From positions 237,884 through 301,883 of the forward strand of contig JADMKK010000041.1 of assembly GCA_015478895.1 (NCBI GenBank): 64,000 bases of DNA, given 5' to 3'. The notes below the pieces were generated by a model. The model did no database searches, was not told where the DNA came from, and saw nothing but the letters and a program-made list of their open reading frames with translations. Made by a program: the position numbers and the translations under genes. Numbering within the stretch: position 1 is the stretch's first letter; each line of letters starts with the position of its first letter. The stretch comes from Comamonas sp. GTDB lineage: Bacteria; Pseudomonadota; Gammaproteobacteria; Burkholderiales; Burkholderiaceae_C. Below, one piece after another: positions 50,472 through 57,535 of this stretch.

Positions 50472-51161
50472 ATGCCCACCACCGCGCCGCTTGTTACTGT
50501 TGATTGCAGCATTCGCCACTATGGTGGTGAACATGCGCCGCATGTGCATGAGGCACACGCGCAGCTGCTGTTTGCCCTGTCAGGGCGCATGGAGCTGGAA
50601 GTGGAGGGGCGCAGCAGCTTTGTCGATACCGCCTGCGGGTTGCTGATTCCTGCAGGCAGCAGGCACGGCTACCTGGCACCGCCCGGCGCGCAGATGCTGG
50701 TCATGGACGTGCCCGGCATGGCGCACACAGCGTTAGAGAAGGTGCGCCGCTTTCAGGTGCCGGCGGCTGCGCGCTGCCAGCCCGGCCAGCTGGCGAACGA
50801 TGTACGCCTGCACATGCTGCTGCAATCGCCCCCGTTGTTGCCACGCCGTGGTGTGGATGTGCAGGCCATTGAGTAACAGATCCGGCGAACTCTGCATGCC
50901 GCTTGGCCCACAGCGCGCATGGCAGCGCTGGCACACCTGAGTCCACAGCGTTTTCACACCCGCTGGCAGGAGCTGACCGGCACCACCCCGCAGCAATGGC
51001 TGCGCGCATTGCGGCTGGACGAAGCCGAGCGCCAGATTGCGCGAGGGCGCAGCCTGCAGGCCTGTGCCACCGATTGCGGCTACGCCAGCGCCAGTGCATT
51101 GGCCTATGCACTGCGCCGGGATCGGCACCTCGGGGCGCGGCAGCTTCGCACTACGCGCTAA
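50472..51161 (+). pseudogene. AraC-family regulator interrupted by an in-frame TAA
   Basis: Two parts in the same frame. The N-terminal cupin-type sensor domain (MPTTAPLVTVDCSIRHYGGEHAPHVHEAHAQLLFALSG...) ends with a TAA at 50874-50876. Exactly 14 codons later the AraC HTH resumes (ARMAALAHLSPQRFHTRWQELTGTTPQQWLRALRLDEAERQI, CGYASASALAYALRR). Nothing else is missing, so a single base change would restore a regulator of about 229 residues. Starts at 50472 or 50412 are possible. The break separates the sensor from the DNA-binding domain, so the native protein is probably non-functional unless the C-terminal part is made alone from the Met at 50919. Sequencing error is the main alternative. Confidence 0.8.
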
Positions 51162-51242
51162 GCGGTACTGGCCTGCATGCGCAGCCCCCAGAATGCGCGT
51201 TTCTCGACATTGGCTGCAGACATTGCTGGCAGCATCGCCGGT

Positions 51243-52160
51243 ATGCCGTATTCGTCTTCTTCTCTGCACGGGGTCGTCCTCGTACTCTTGGCCTCGGTGC
51301 TCTGGGGCACCACGGGCACTGCCCACAGCTTTGCGCCCCCGGGCATGTCGCCGTTCTGGGTGGGCGCGTTGCGTCTGGTGATGGCGGGGGTTTTCTTTGT
51401 CATTCTGGGCCGCCTGCTCAAAGACAGCGTTGCCCTGCGCAGCACACCGCTGAACTGGACACGCATGCTGCTGTGCGCCCTGTGCATGGTCACCTACAAC
51501 ATGGCATTTTTTGCCGGGCTGCAATACACGGGCGTTGGATTGGGCACTGCCGTGGCGATTGGTTCGAGCCCCGTGTGGGCGGGCTTGCTGCAAGCGGTGT
51601 TGCTGCGCAAATGGCCCAGCCCGCTGTGGTGGCTGGGCACCGCAATTGGCGTGGTGGGTGGTTTTGTCATGACGCTGGGCAAAGGCGCTGACATGGGCGG
51701 TTCTGCCATCGGCCTGCTGCTGTGCCTGCTGGCCGGTTTTGCTTATGGCGCTTACGCCGTCATCAGCCAGCCGTTGATCCTGCAATCTGGAGTCACTCGT
51801 GTGAATGCGTGGGTGTTTTTGAGTGCAGCACTGATGGCATTGCCCATTGCCGCCTTGCTCGGGGGTACACCGCAGGCCAGCGCACAAGGCTGGGCCGTGG
51901 TGGTGTACCTGGGCATTGTTGCCACCGGGTTGGCGTATTTGCTGTTCTCAATTGGCCTGCGCACCATTTCGGCGGCCACCAGTGTCGCCTTGAGCAAGTT
52001 TGAGCCCATCACGGCCTTTGTGCTGGCTATCGTCGTGGTCGGGGAAGATCCCCACTGGCTGGCTTTCGTGGGGCTGGGTTTGGTATTGCTGGGGCTATCG
52101 CTGGTGGTGCACAGTGAAATGCGTCCGCGCCGACAGCGCCCAGTGAGCGCGCTGCCCTAA
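51243..52160 (+). CDS. EamA/DMT-family transporter
   Basis: About 305 residues from MPYSSSSLHGVVLVLLASVLWGTTGTAHSF. Ten helices in two EamA repeats, with the typical YTGVGLGTAVAIGSSPVWAGLLQAVLLR and AATSVALSKFEPITAFVLAIVVVGE segments. Exporters of this subgroup (YdcZ/RarD/PecM style) move amino acids or drugs; the substrate is unknown. The 82-bp gap after the broken AraC gene suggests that AraC once regulated this gene. Confidence 0.9.
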   Translation: MPYSSSSLHGVVLVLLASVLWGTTGTAHSFAPPGMSPFWVGALRLVMAGVFFVILGRLLKDSVALRSTPLNWTRMLLCALCMVTYNMAFFAGLQYTGVGLGTAVAIGSSPVWAGLLQAVLLRKWPSPLWWLGTAIGVVGGFVMTLGKGADMGGSAIGLLLCLLAGFAYGAYAVISQPLILQSGVTRVNAWVFLSAALMALPIAALLGGTPQASAQGWAVVVYLGIVATGLAYLLFSIGLRTISAATSVALSKFEPITAFVLAIVVVGEDPHWLAFVGLGLVLLGLSLVVHSEMRPRRQRPVSALP

Positions 52161-52189
52161 ACTTTGGCCATGCATTTTTGGAGCATGTT

Positions 52190-53104
52190 ATGAGCCCCCA
52201 GCACGTCTCGCCCCCTGCTATGTCCAACGCCAGCGCCTGCTGGTGCGGCGCAAGCCACAGTGATTCACCCAGCAAAAAACCCCGCAGCCTGTGGCAGGCA
52301 CGGCGCGCATTTTTACAACTGGGCGGTGCCGTAGCCGCCAGTGCAGCATTGCCCGCAGTGGCGCAGGTAGAAGTAGGCAATGCCTCGCGCCTGCGCCATT
52401 TGGTGCCTGCTGAAGAGTTGGAGCAGGCCGCCGAGCAGCAATACGCGCAACTTTTGCAGCAGGCCAACGCACAGGGCGCCTTGATGGCAAGCAACCACGC
52501 ACAGACCCAGCGTTTGCAGCGTATTGCGCGAGACCTCATTCCGTTTTGCACCAAATGGAATGACCGGGCCGCGCAATGGAAGTGGGCCGTAGCCCTGATT
52601 CGCAGCGATGACATCAACGCGTTCTGTATGCCGGGCGGCAAGATTGCGTTTTTCACCGGCATCATCGAAAAATTGCAGCTGACGGACGATGAAGTCGCCA
52701 TGATCATGGGGCACGAAATGGCCCACGCCCTGCGCGAGCACTCGCGCGAGCAACTGGCCAAAAACTCTGCCACCAGCATTGGCATTTCCCTGGGGGCGCA
52801 ATTGCTGGGGCTGGGCGATGTCGGCAATTACGCGGCGCGTTTGGGCGGTCAGCTACTCAGCCTGCGCTTTAGCCGCAATGATGAAAGCGATGCCGATCTG
52901 GTGGGGCTGGAGATTGCAGCCCGCGCGGGCTACAACCCCAACGCAGCCGTGAGCCTGTGGGAGAAGATGGGCCGCACGACGGGCAGCAATAGCAATGGTC
53001 TGTCTTTCCTGTCCACCCACCCCAGCGGGCCCGAGCGCATTCGTGAATTGCAGCGCAACGTTCCCCGGGTCGAAGGTCTGTACCAGCAAGCGCGGCGCGG
53101 CTGA
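52190..53104 (+). CDS. M48-family zinc metalloprotease, exported
   Basis: About 304 residues. TTTTGGAG eight bases before ATG (52190) sets the start. The N terminus contains ARRAFLQLGGAVAASAALPAVAQ, a twin-arginine-like signal. The zinc site is IMGHEMAHALREH (HExxH), with the third ligand in NDESDADLVGLEIAARAGYNP. The end shows STHPSGPERIRELQRNVP, as in BepA/LoiP-type peptidases (STHPxxxxRI). It is probably a periplasmic housekeeping protease or chaperone for envelope proteins. A terminator follows. Confidence 0.92.
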   Translation: MSPQHVSPPAMSNASACWCGASHSDSPSKKPRSLWQARRAFLQLGGAVAASAALPAVAQVEVGNASRLRHLVPAEELEQAAEQQYAQLLQQANAQGALMASNHAQTQRLQRIARDLIPFCTKWNDRAAQWKWAVALIRSDDINAFCMPGGKIAFFTGIIEKLQLTDDEVAMIMGHEMAHALREHSREQLAKNSATSIGISLGAQLLGLGDVGNYAARLGGQLLSLRFSRNDESDADLVGLEIAARAGYNPNAAVSLWEKMGRTTGSNSNGLSFLSTHPSGPERIRELQRNVPRVEGLYQQARRG

Positions 53105-53122
53105 AAACTTGTTTTCAACCAA

Positions 53123-53156
53123 AAACCGCCGCTGCAGCACTGTGCAGCGGCGGTTT
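53123..53156. terminator. Strong hairpin terminator between convergent genes
   Basis: AAACCGCCGCTGCA-gcactg-TGCAGCGGCGGTTT is a 14-bp perfect stem with A and T flanks, between the M48 peptidase and MBL hydrolase genes. Confidence 0.88.
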
Positions 53157-53197
53157 GGCTTTGGGTGGCGCTGAATGAAAAACGCTTTTCAGTCAGC

Positions 53198-53836
53198 TTA
53201 ATGGTTGCCAACGTAGGGGTTGGTTGTGCGTTCACGGCCAAAGCTGCTTTCAGGGCCGTGGCCGGGAATGAAGACCGTCTGATCCCCCATGGGCCACAGC
53301 CGCTCCACGATGGAATCAATCAACTGCTGGTGGTTGCCTTGGGGGAAATCGGTGCGGCCAATGCTGCCGGCAAACAGCACATCGCCTACAAAACAGCGGT
53401 CAATCTGCGGAGCATGAAACACCACGTGGCCAGGCGTATGGCCCGGGCAGTGGCGCACGTTCAATGTCTCCTTGCCAATGGTGACGCTGTCACCATCCTC
53501 CAGCCAGCGTGTGGGCGTGAAAGACTGGGCGGGCGGAAAACCAAACATGGCCCCTTGCTGGGGCAGGCCCTCAATCCAGAAGGCGTCGCCCTTGTGCGGG
53601 CCAATAATGTCCAGAGCCCGGGCCTGGGCCAGCTCTGCCACCCCGCCAGCGTGGTCAATGTGGGCATGCGTGAGCCAGATGGCCTTGAGCTGAAGGTGCA
53701 GGCGCTCCAGCTCCCAATGAATAGCCTCCAGGTCCCCGCCGGGGTCAATCACGGCAGCTTCTTTGGTTTGGTCGCACCAGACGATGGAACAGTTTTGCTG
53801 AAAAGCGGTGACGGGGATGGTGTGGTAGCAAAGCAT
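53198..53836 (-). CDS. MBL-fold metallo-hydrolase (glyoxalase II-like)
   Basis: About 212 residues from MLCYHTIPVTAFQQNCSIVWCDQ (53836). The zinc motif is THAHIDHAGG (HxHxDH), followed by HCPGHTPGHVVFH, GDVLFAGSIGRTDFPQGN and PGHGPESSFGRERTTNP. It resembles the YcbL-type small glyoxalase II family, which hydrolyses thioesters such as S-lactoylglutathione, but substrate assignment is uncertain. The longer N terminus in the ORF track is antisense-like. A terminator of the azurin gene lies just upstream. Confidence 0.9.
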   Translation of the reverse strand: MLCYHTIPVTAFQQNCSIVWCDQTKEAAVIDPGGDLEAIHWELERLHLQLKAIWLTHAHIDHAGGVAELAQARALDIIGPHKGDAFWIEGLPQQGAMFGFPPAQSFTPTRWLEDGDSVTIGKETLNVRHCPGHTPGHVVFHAPQIDRCFVGDVLFAGSIGRTDFPQGNHQQLIDSIVERLWPMGDQTVFIPGHGPESSFGRERTTNPYVGNH

Positions 53837-53893
53837 GGTCGGCAGTCTCGCAGGGGATGGATTTTTCGCCATTGTGACCCAAGCGCAGCAGCC

Positions 53894-53930
53894 ACAAAAA
53901 AGGCTTGTGCAGCCCTGTTGCACAAGCCTT
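53894..53930 (-). terminator. Rho-independent terminator of azurin gene
   Basis: On the minus strand AAGGCTTGTGCA...TGCACAAGCCTT is followed by TTTTTG, 22 nt after the azurin stop. Confidence 0.88.
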
Positions 53931-53951
53931 GGCAAGCACCGCTCGCAGGGT

Positions 53952-54407
53952 TTAGCTGCCGAGCTGCAGCGTGCCGCGCATGATGAAGGAGTGGCCCGGG
54001 AAAGAGCAGAAATAGGTGTACTCCGTACCTGCCTTGAGCTGGGCTACGTCAAAGCCGAAAGTGGTGCTTTCTCCCCCGCCGATCACCGTCGAAAACCCAA
54101 TGACGCGCGGGTCATTGGGTTTGACGTACTCGGCACCTGCCCCGGCCTTCATGCCATCGGCCGCGGCAGCGTTGGCGTCTGCCGTGCTGGTCAGCACGAT
54201 GTTGTGGCCCATCGATGACTTGGGCATCTTGCCCGTGTGCTTCAACGTCATGGTGTATTTGGCGCAGGACTTGGGCACTTCCACCTTCTTGATGTTGAAC
54301 TGCATCTGGTCATTGCCTTCAATGGTGATGGCGCAGTCAGCAGCCAGCGCCGGGGTGGCCATTGCGCCAGTTGCCAGCAGGGCCAAAGTCATCCACATCT
54401 TTTTCAT
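53952..54407 (-). CDS. azu: Azurin
   Basis: About 151 residues with signal peptide MKKMWMTLALLATGAMATPALA, cleaved before ADCAITIEGND. Copper ligands are His in SSMGHNIV, and Cys, His and Met in YTYFCSFPGHSFIMRG. A disulfide pair (DCAIT, SCAKY) is present. Azurin is a periplasmic blue copper protein that shuttles single electrons, often to nitrite reductase or cytochrome oxidase. A candidate ANR/FNR half-plus-full site at 54581 fits low-oxygen control. The track ORF is longer because of an in-frame upstream extension. Confidence 0.96.
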   Translation of the reverse strand: MKKMWMTLALLATGAMATPALAADCAITIEGNDQMQFNIKKVEVPKSCAKYTMTLKHTGKMPKSSMGHNIVLTSTADANAAAADGMKAGAGAEYVKPNDPRVIGFSTVIGGGESTTFGFDVAQLKAGTEYTYFCSFPGHSFIMRGTLQLGS

Positions 54408-54580
54408 GGCAAATATCCTTTTCGTGATCAAAGAAAAACACATCGCGGCAGTCAACCGGCTATGGCCATGTTTCTGCACGCAAACTGACGGTAACGGCTT
54501 GCATTGTGTGACATCGTTGGCGATTGGCATTTCTTTTACGGCATCCGTGCAACGGCTTTGCCGTGCTTTACGGTCGACTT

Positions 54581-54594
54581 TTGTGTGATATCAA
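54581..54594 (-). promoter_or_regulatory. Candidate FNR/ANR box upstream of azurin gene
   Basis: TTGTGTGATATCAA has a perfect ATCAA half and a three-of-five TTGAT half with the correct four-base spacer. It is about 175 bp before the azurin ATG, in the 481-bp gene-free stretch 54408-54888. Confidence 0.35.
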
Positions 54595-54629
54595 ATAACG
54601 CCGGTTGCTTGGCAGCATTGACTCAACAA

Positions 54630-54718
54630 AAAGATAGCTACAAGCCGTTGTCATAGAAGGTTTTCGCGGTGAAAACTATCACAAAGGCTTTATTTATAAC
54701 GGCATGAAGCTCTTGAAA
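54630..54718. repeat. Dispersed palindromic repeat, long form (copy 9)
   Basis: Arms GATAGCTACAAGCCGTT and AACGGCATGAAGCTC with an inner GGTTTTCGCGGTGAAAAC hairpin. It lies between the azurin promoter region and the flavin reductase gene. Confidence 0.6.
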
Positions 54719-54819
54719 ACATAGCTATGCCCTGCCGTTTTGCGGTTGCCAAAGTGATAGGACCAACAAAAGGCTGAACTTTGTGGCAGCCATGATTCGT
54801 TAGCATGGGGAAAGCCATT

Positions 54820-54850
54820 AGCCCCAGTCCGGCAGCGGCCGGGCTGGGCT
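54820..54850. promoter_or_regulatory. GC-rich inverted repeat before flavin reductase gene
   Basis: AGCCCcAGtCCGGC and GCCGGGCTGGGCT are near-perfect inverses, followed by GCATAAT, a possible -10. It may be an operator or the end of a transcript; no T-tract follows. Confidence 0.35.
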
Positions 54851-54888
54851 TGCATAATTTCAGCTCTTTTGCCTTCTCCGCTTGCCCA

Positions 54889-55398
54889 GTGAATTTTCTC
54901 CCCCTCGATGTACCTGAGTGCTTGCCCGCATTCACTGACCGTGAATTTCGCGATGCCTTGGGCCAGTTTGCCACTGGCGTTACGGTGGTGACTGCGTGTG
55001 ATGCGCAGGGGCGGCCAGCGGGCATGACGGTGAGCTCGTTCAACTCCGTCTCACTGACCCCGCCTTTGGTGCTGTGGAGCCTGGCGCGCAGTGCCGGCAA
55101 TTTTGCGGCGTATGCGCAATGTCGCCATTACGCCATCCATGTGCTGGCGGTCGATCAAAAGCAACTGGCGCTGCAGTTTTCGCAGCGCGGCATTGATCGC
55201 TTTGCCGGGGTCCATTGGGCGCCTAACGCGCACGGCGTACCTTTGCTGAGTGGCGCACTGGCCGTCTTCGAGTGCCAGGCGCGTAGCCGCTACGATGAGG
55301 GTGACCACGTCATCATGGTGGGTGAGGTACAAGCGTGTCGCCATAGCATGCAGGCCGCGCCGCTGCTCTACCACCGAGGTGCCATGCGCGGCGAATAA
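54889..55398 (+). CDS. Flavin reductase-like FMN-binding protein
   Basis: About 169 residues if it starts at the GTG codon of VNFLPLDVPECLP (54889); the ribosome binding site is weak and an ATG at 54805 is an alternative. The FMN-binding split-barrel motif is FRDALGQFATGVTVVTACDAQGRPAGMTVSSFNSVSLTPPLVLWSLARSAGNF. The C terminus has DHVIMVGEVQACRH. Such proteins reduce free FMN/FAD with NAD(P)H for a partner monooxygenase. No partner is adjacent. Confidence 0.88.
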   Translation: MNFLPLDVPECLPAFTDREFRDALGQFATGVTVVTACDAQGRPAGMTVSSFNSVSLTPPLVLWSLARSAGNFAAYAQCRHYAIHVLAVDQKQLALQFSQRGIDRFAGVHWAPNAHGVPLLSGALAVFECQARSRYDEGDHVIMVGEVQACRHSMQAAPLLYHRGAMRGE

Positions 55399-55433
55399 TC
55401 CGCAGTGGCCCCAGCCCCATGATTTTGGGATAC

Positions 55434-55476
55434 AAAAAAACCGCAGCCCTCTTGCAAGAAACTGCGGTTTTTTTGT
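55434..55476. terminator. Bidirectional terminator between flavin reductase and minE
   Basis: AAAAAAACCGCAG...CTGCGGTTTTTTT stem between two convergent genes. Confidence 0.9.
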
Positions 55477-55515
55477 GGGCGCAGTGCATGCGATGCATTG
55501 CGCGGCGTAGACGTT

Positions 55516-55782
55516 TTAGCGCGTGGCTTCGGGCAGCTCGATCTTGACTTCGAGCACCTCCAGATTCTCTTGGCGCTCCAGGTGCACCCTGATGTCTTCC
55601 GGGTTGATGGAGACATACTTGGAGACCACCGCCATTAACTCTCGCTGCAAAGCTGGCAGGTAGTCCGGCTGGGTCATGCTGCCACCGCCCACGCGTTCGC
55701 GCGCCAAAATGATCTGCAGGCGTTCTTTGGCGACGGAGGCAGACTTCTTTTTTTCGCCCAAGAGCAGGGACATGATCGACAT
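55516..55782 (-). CDS. minE: Cell division topological specificity factor MinE
   Basis: The protein has 88 residues, normal MinE length. The N-terminal [30 protein letters not shown] is the MinD-interaction and membrane region; the C-terminal part ([44 protein letters not shown]) is the dimer domain. MinE drives MinD off the membrane and so creates the pole-to-pole oscillation. Six nucleotides separate it from minD. Confidence 0.97.
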   Translation of the reverse strand: MSIMSLLLGEKKKSASVAKERLQIILARERVGGGSMTQPDYLPALQRELMAVVSKYVSINPEDIRVHLERQENLEVLEVKIELPEATR

Positions 55783-55788
55783 GGCTAT

Positions 55789-56601
55789 TTACCTCCCACC
55801 AAAGATGCGTTTGAAGAAACCGGGCTTGTGCGCCTCGGTAAAGCGCATGGGAAGCTCTTCTCCCAGGAAGCGAGACACCACATCCTTGTAGGCCTGCGCA
55901 ACATCCGAATCGGCCATGTGGATGGCCGGAACGCCCTGGTTCGAGGCCTGCAGCACGACTTCAGATTCAGGGATCACGCCAATCAACGGAATGCGCAGGA
56001 TGTCTTCAATGTCCTGGATGGAGAGCATCTGGCCATCTTCCACGCGGTTGGGGTTGTAACGCGTAATCAGCAGGTGCTCCTTGATGCCCTTGCCGCTGAA
56101 CGCCTTGTCCGTTTTGGAGCTGAGCATGCCCAAGATGCGGTCCGAGTCGCGCACGGAAGAGACTTCGGGGTTGGTCGTGACCAACGCTTCATCCGCAAAG
56201 TGCATGGCCATCAACGCGCCGCTTTCAATGCCGGCGGGGGAGTCGCAGACGATGAACTCAAAGCCCATGGCGCTCAGATCATCGAGTACTTTTTTGACGC
56301 CCTCTTGTGTGAGTGCATCTTTGTCGCGCGTCTGCGAGGCGGCCAATACGAACAGGTTGTCGCACTGCTTGTCTTTGATCAGCGCCTGGTTGAGGTTGGC
56401 CTCACCCTGGATCACGTTGATCAGGTCATAGACCACGCGGCGCTCGCACCCCATGATCAGATCCAGATTGCGCAGGCCGACGTCAAAGTCGATCACCGCT
56501 GTCTTGTGGCCGCGCAATGCAAGACCAGAAGCAAAACTTGCACTGGTGGTGGTCTTGCCAACGCCACCCTTACCGGAAGTCACTACGACAATTTTGGCCA
56601 T
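55789..56601 (-). CDS. minD: Septum site-determining ATPase MinD
   Basis: The protein has 270 residues. Deviant Walker A GKGGVGKTTTSASFA, switch I region DFDVGLRNLDLIMGCERRVVYDLINV, switch II CDSPAGIESGALMAM, and the C-terminal amphipathic membrane helix RFTEAHKPGFFKRIFGGR. It is an ATPase that recruits MinC to the membrane away from midcell. It lies between minC (67 bp upstream) and minE (6 bp downstream). Confidence 0.98.
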   Translation of the reverse strand: MAKIVVVTSGKGGVGKTTTSASFASGLALRGHKTAVIDFDVGLRNLDLIMGCERRVVYDLINVIQGEANLNQALIKDKQCDNLFVLAASQTRDKDALTQEGVKKVLDDLSAMGFEFIVCDSPAGIESGALMAMHFADEALVTTNPEVSSVRDSDRILGMLSSKTDKAFSGKGIKEHLLITRYNPNRVEDGQMLSIQDIEDILRIPLIGVIPESEVVLQASNQGVPAIHMADSDVAQAYKDVVSRFLGEELPMRFTEAHKPGFFKRIFGGR

Positions 56602-56668
56602 GTTTGCAGGGTTCCTTAGAGAGAATCTTGTACAGAAATAAGTTCAAAGAGAGCGATGCAGTTGGCAC

Positions 56669-57427
56669 TCATGCTAAACGCATTGGTTCAATTACCAACT
56701 TTTCGCCCTCTAAACGGGCCTGGGCAGGCTTGCCTGCGATGTCTTTGGGCAAGTCTGTTTCCAAAGCCCGGTAGTTGCCCGCAATCGACAACAGCTGCGG
56801 TTCCATGCAGGTGCTGAAAATGCGAGCTTCGGTATTGCCGCGCGCGCCCGCCACCGCCCGTCCGCGTAAGGGTGCATAGACATGCACATTGCCATCGGCA
56901 ATCACTTCTGCACCGTAGCTGACTACCGCCATCACCACCAGATCGCAACCCTTGGCATAGACCTGTTGGCCAGAGCGCAAAGGCTTGTCAATGATCATGG
57001 CGTTGGGCGCAGGCGCGGGGATTTCTCGGATGACTTCCACCGGCACTTCCCGAATGACTTCGACCTCCCGCACCTCTTGCTTGGCACGCACTGGGTGGGC
57101 ATCGGGTGCGGGCATCAAGCCCGCAGCGCGCGCCGCCGCCATTTGTTCGGGCGAGCCATTGCACACGGCCACAGGTAAGGTCCGGTGGCGCTTGAGCAGT
57201 TTGATGAGTTTGGGAAAGTCGATGGCATCGGTGCTTTCCTGCACGTGCTGCAAATCGATCAGAACCGGATCGTTATCGAAAAAATCGGGGTCGTCTGCCA
57301 GACGCTGAGCCAGATCAGTCGCTAAAACAGAGACGTTGGTGTCTCGCAATGCCACGGCCATGACAGGAAGCTGTGCGCTTTTAAGATCAAAGCTGGAACG
57401 GGCTGAGCCCTGCGGTTCAACGGCCAT
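56669..57427 (-). CDS. minC: Septum site-determining protein MinC
   Basis: About 252 residues from MAVEPQGSARSSFDLKSAQLPVMAV (57427). The N-terminal FtsZ-inhibitor domain is followed by a linker with the near-repeat VIREVPVEVIREIPAPAP, then the C-terminal beta-helix (PLRSGQQVYAKGCDLVVMAVVSYGAEVIADGNVHVYAPLRGRAVAGARGNTEARIFS), which binds MinD. The Val/Ile-Arg-Glu linker repeat is a small local oddity. It heads the minCDE cluster. Confidence 0.96.
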   Translation of the reverse strand: MAVEPQGSARSSFDLKSAQLPVMAVALRDTNVSVLATDLAQRLADDPDFFDNDPVLIDLQHVQESTDAIDFPKLIKLLKRHRTLPVAVCNGSPEQMAAARAAGLMPAPDAHPVRAKQEVREVEVIREVPVEVIREIPAPAPNAMIIDKPLRSGQQVYAKGCDLVVMAVVSYGAEVIADGNVHVYAPLRGRAVAGARGNTEARIFSTCMEPQLLSIAGNYRALETDLPKDIAGKPAQARLEGEKLVIEPMRLA

Positions 57428-57535
57428 GGTGGGGTGTGCTGTATAGAAGAGGGACGCGAACTCAAAACGCACCAAGTGTACCCCGCAAGCCCGTATCAAC
57501 AAGGCTGTTGTACGAGGTGCAAGCAACAGTTGGTA

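Noticed and set aside
50919-51161. 80-aa ORF as an independent small AraC-type protein
   Set aside because: It is in frame with the upstream cupin domain, separated by a single stop codon, so it is better read as the 3' part of a broken AraC gene; independent translation stays possible.
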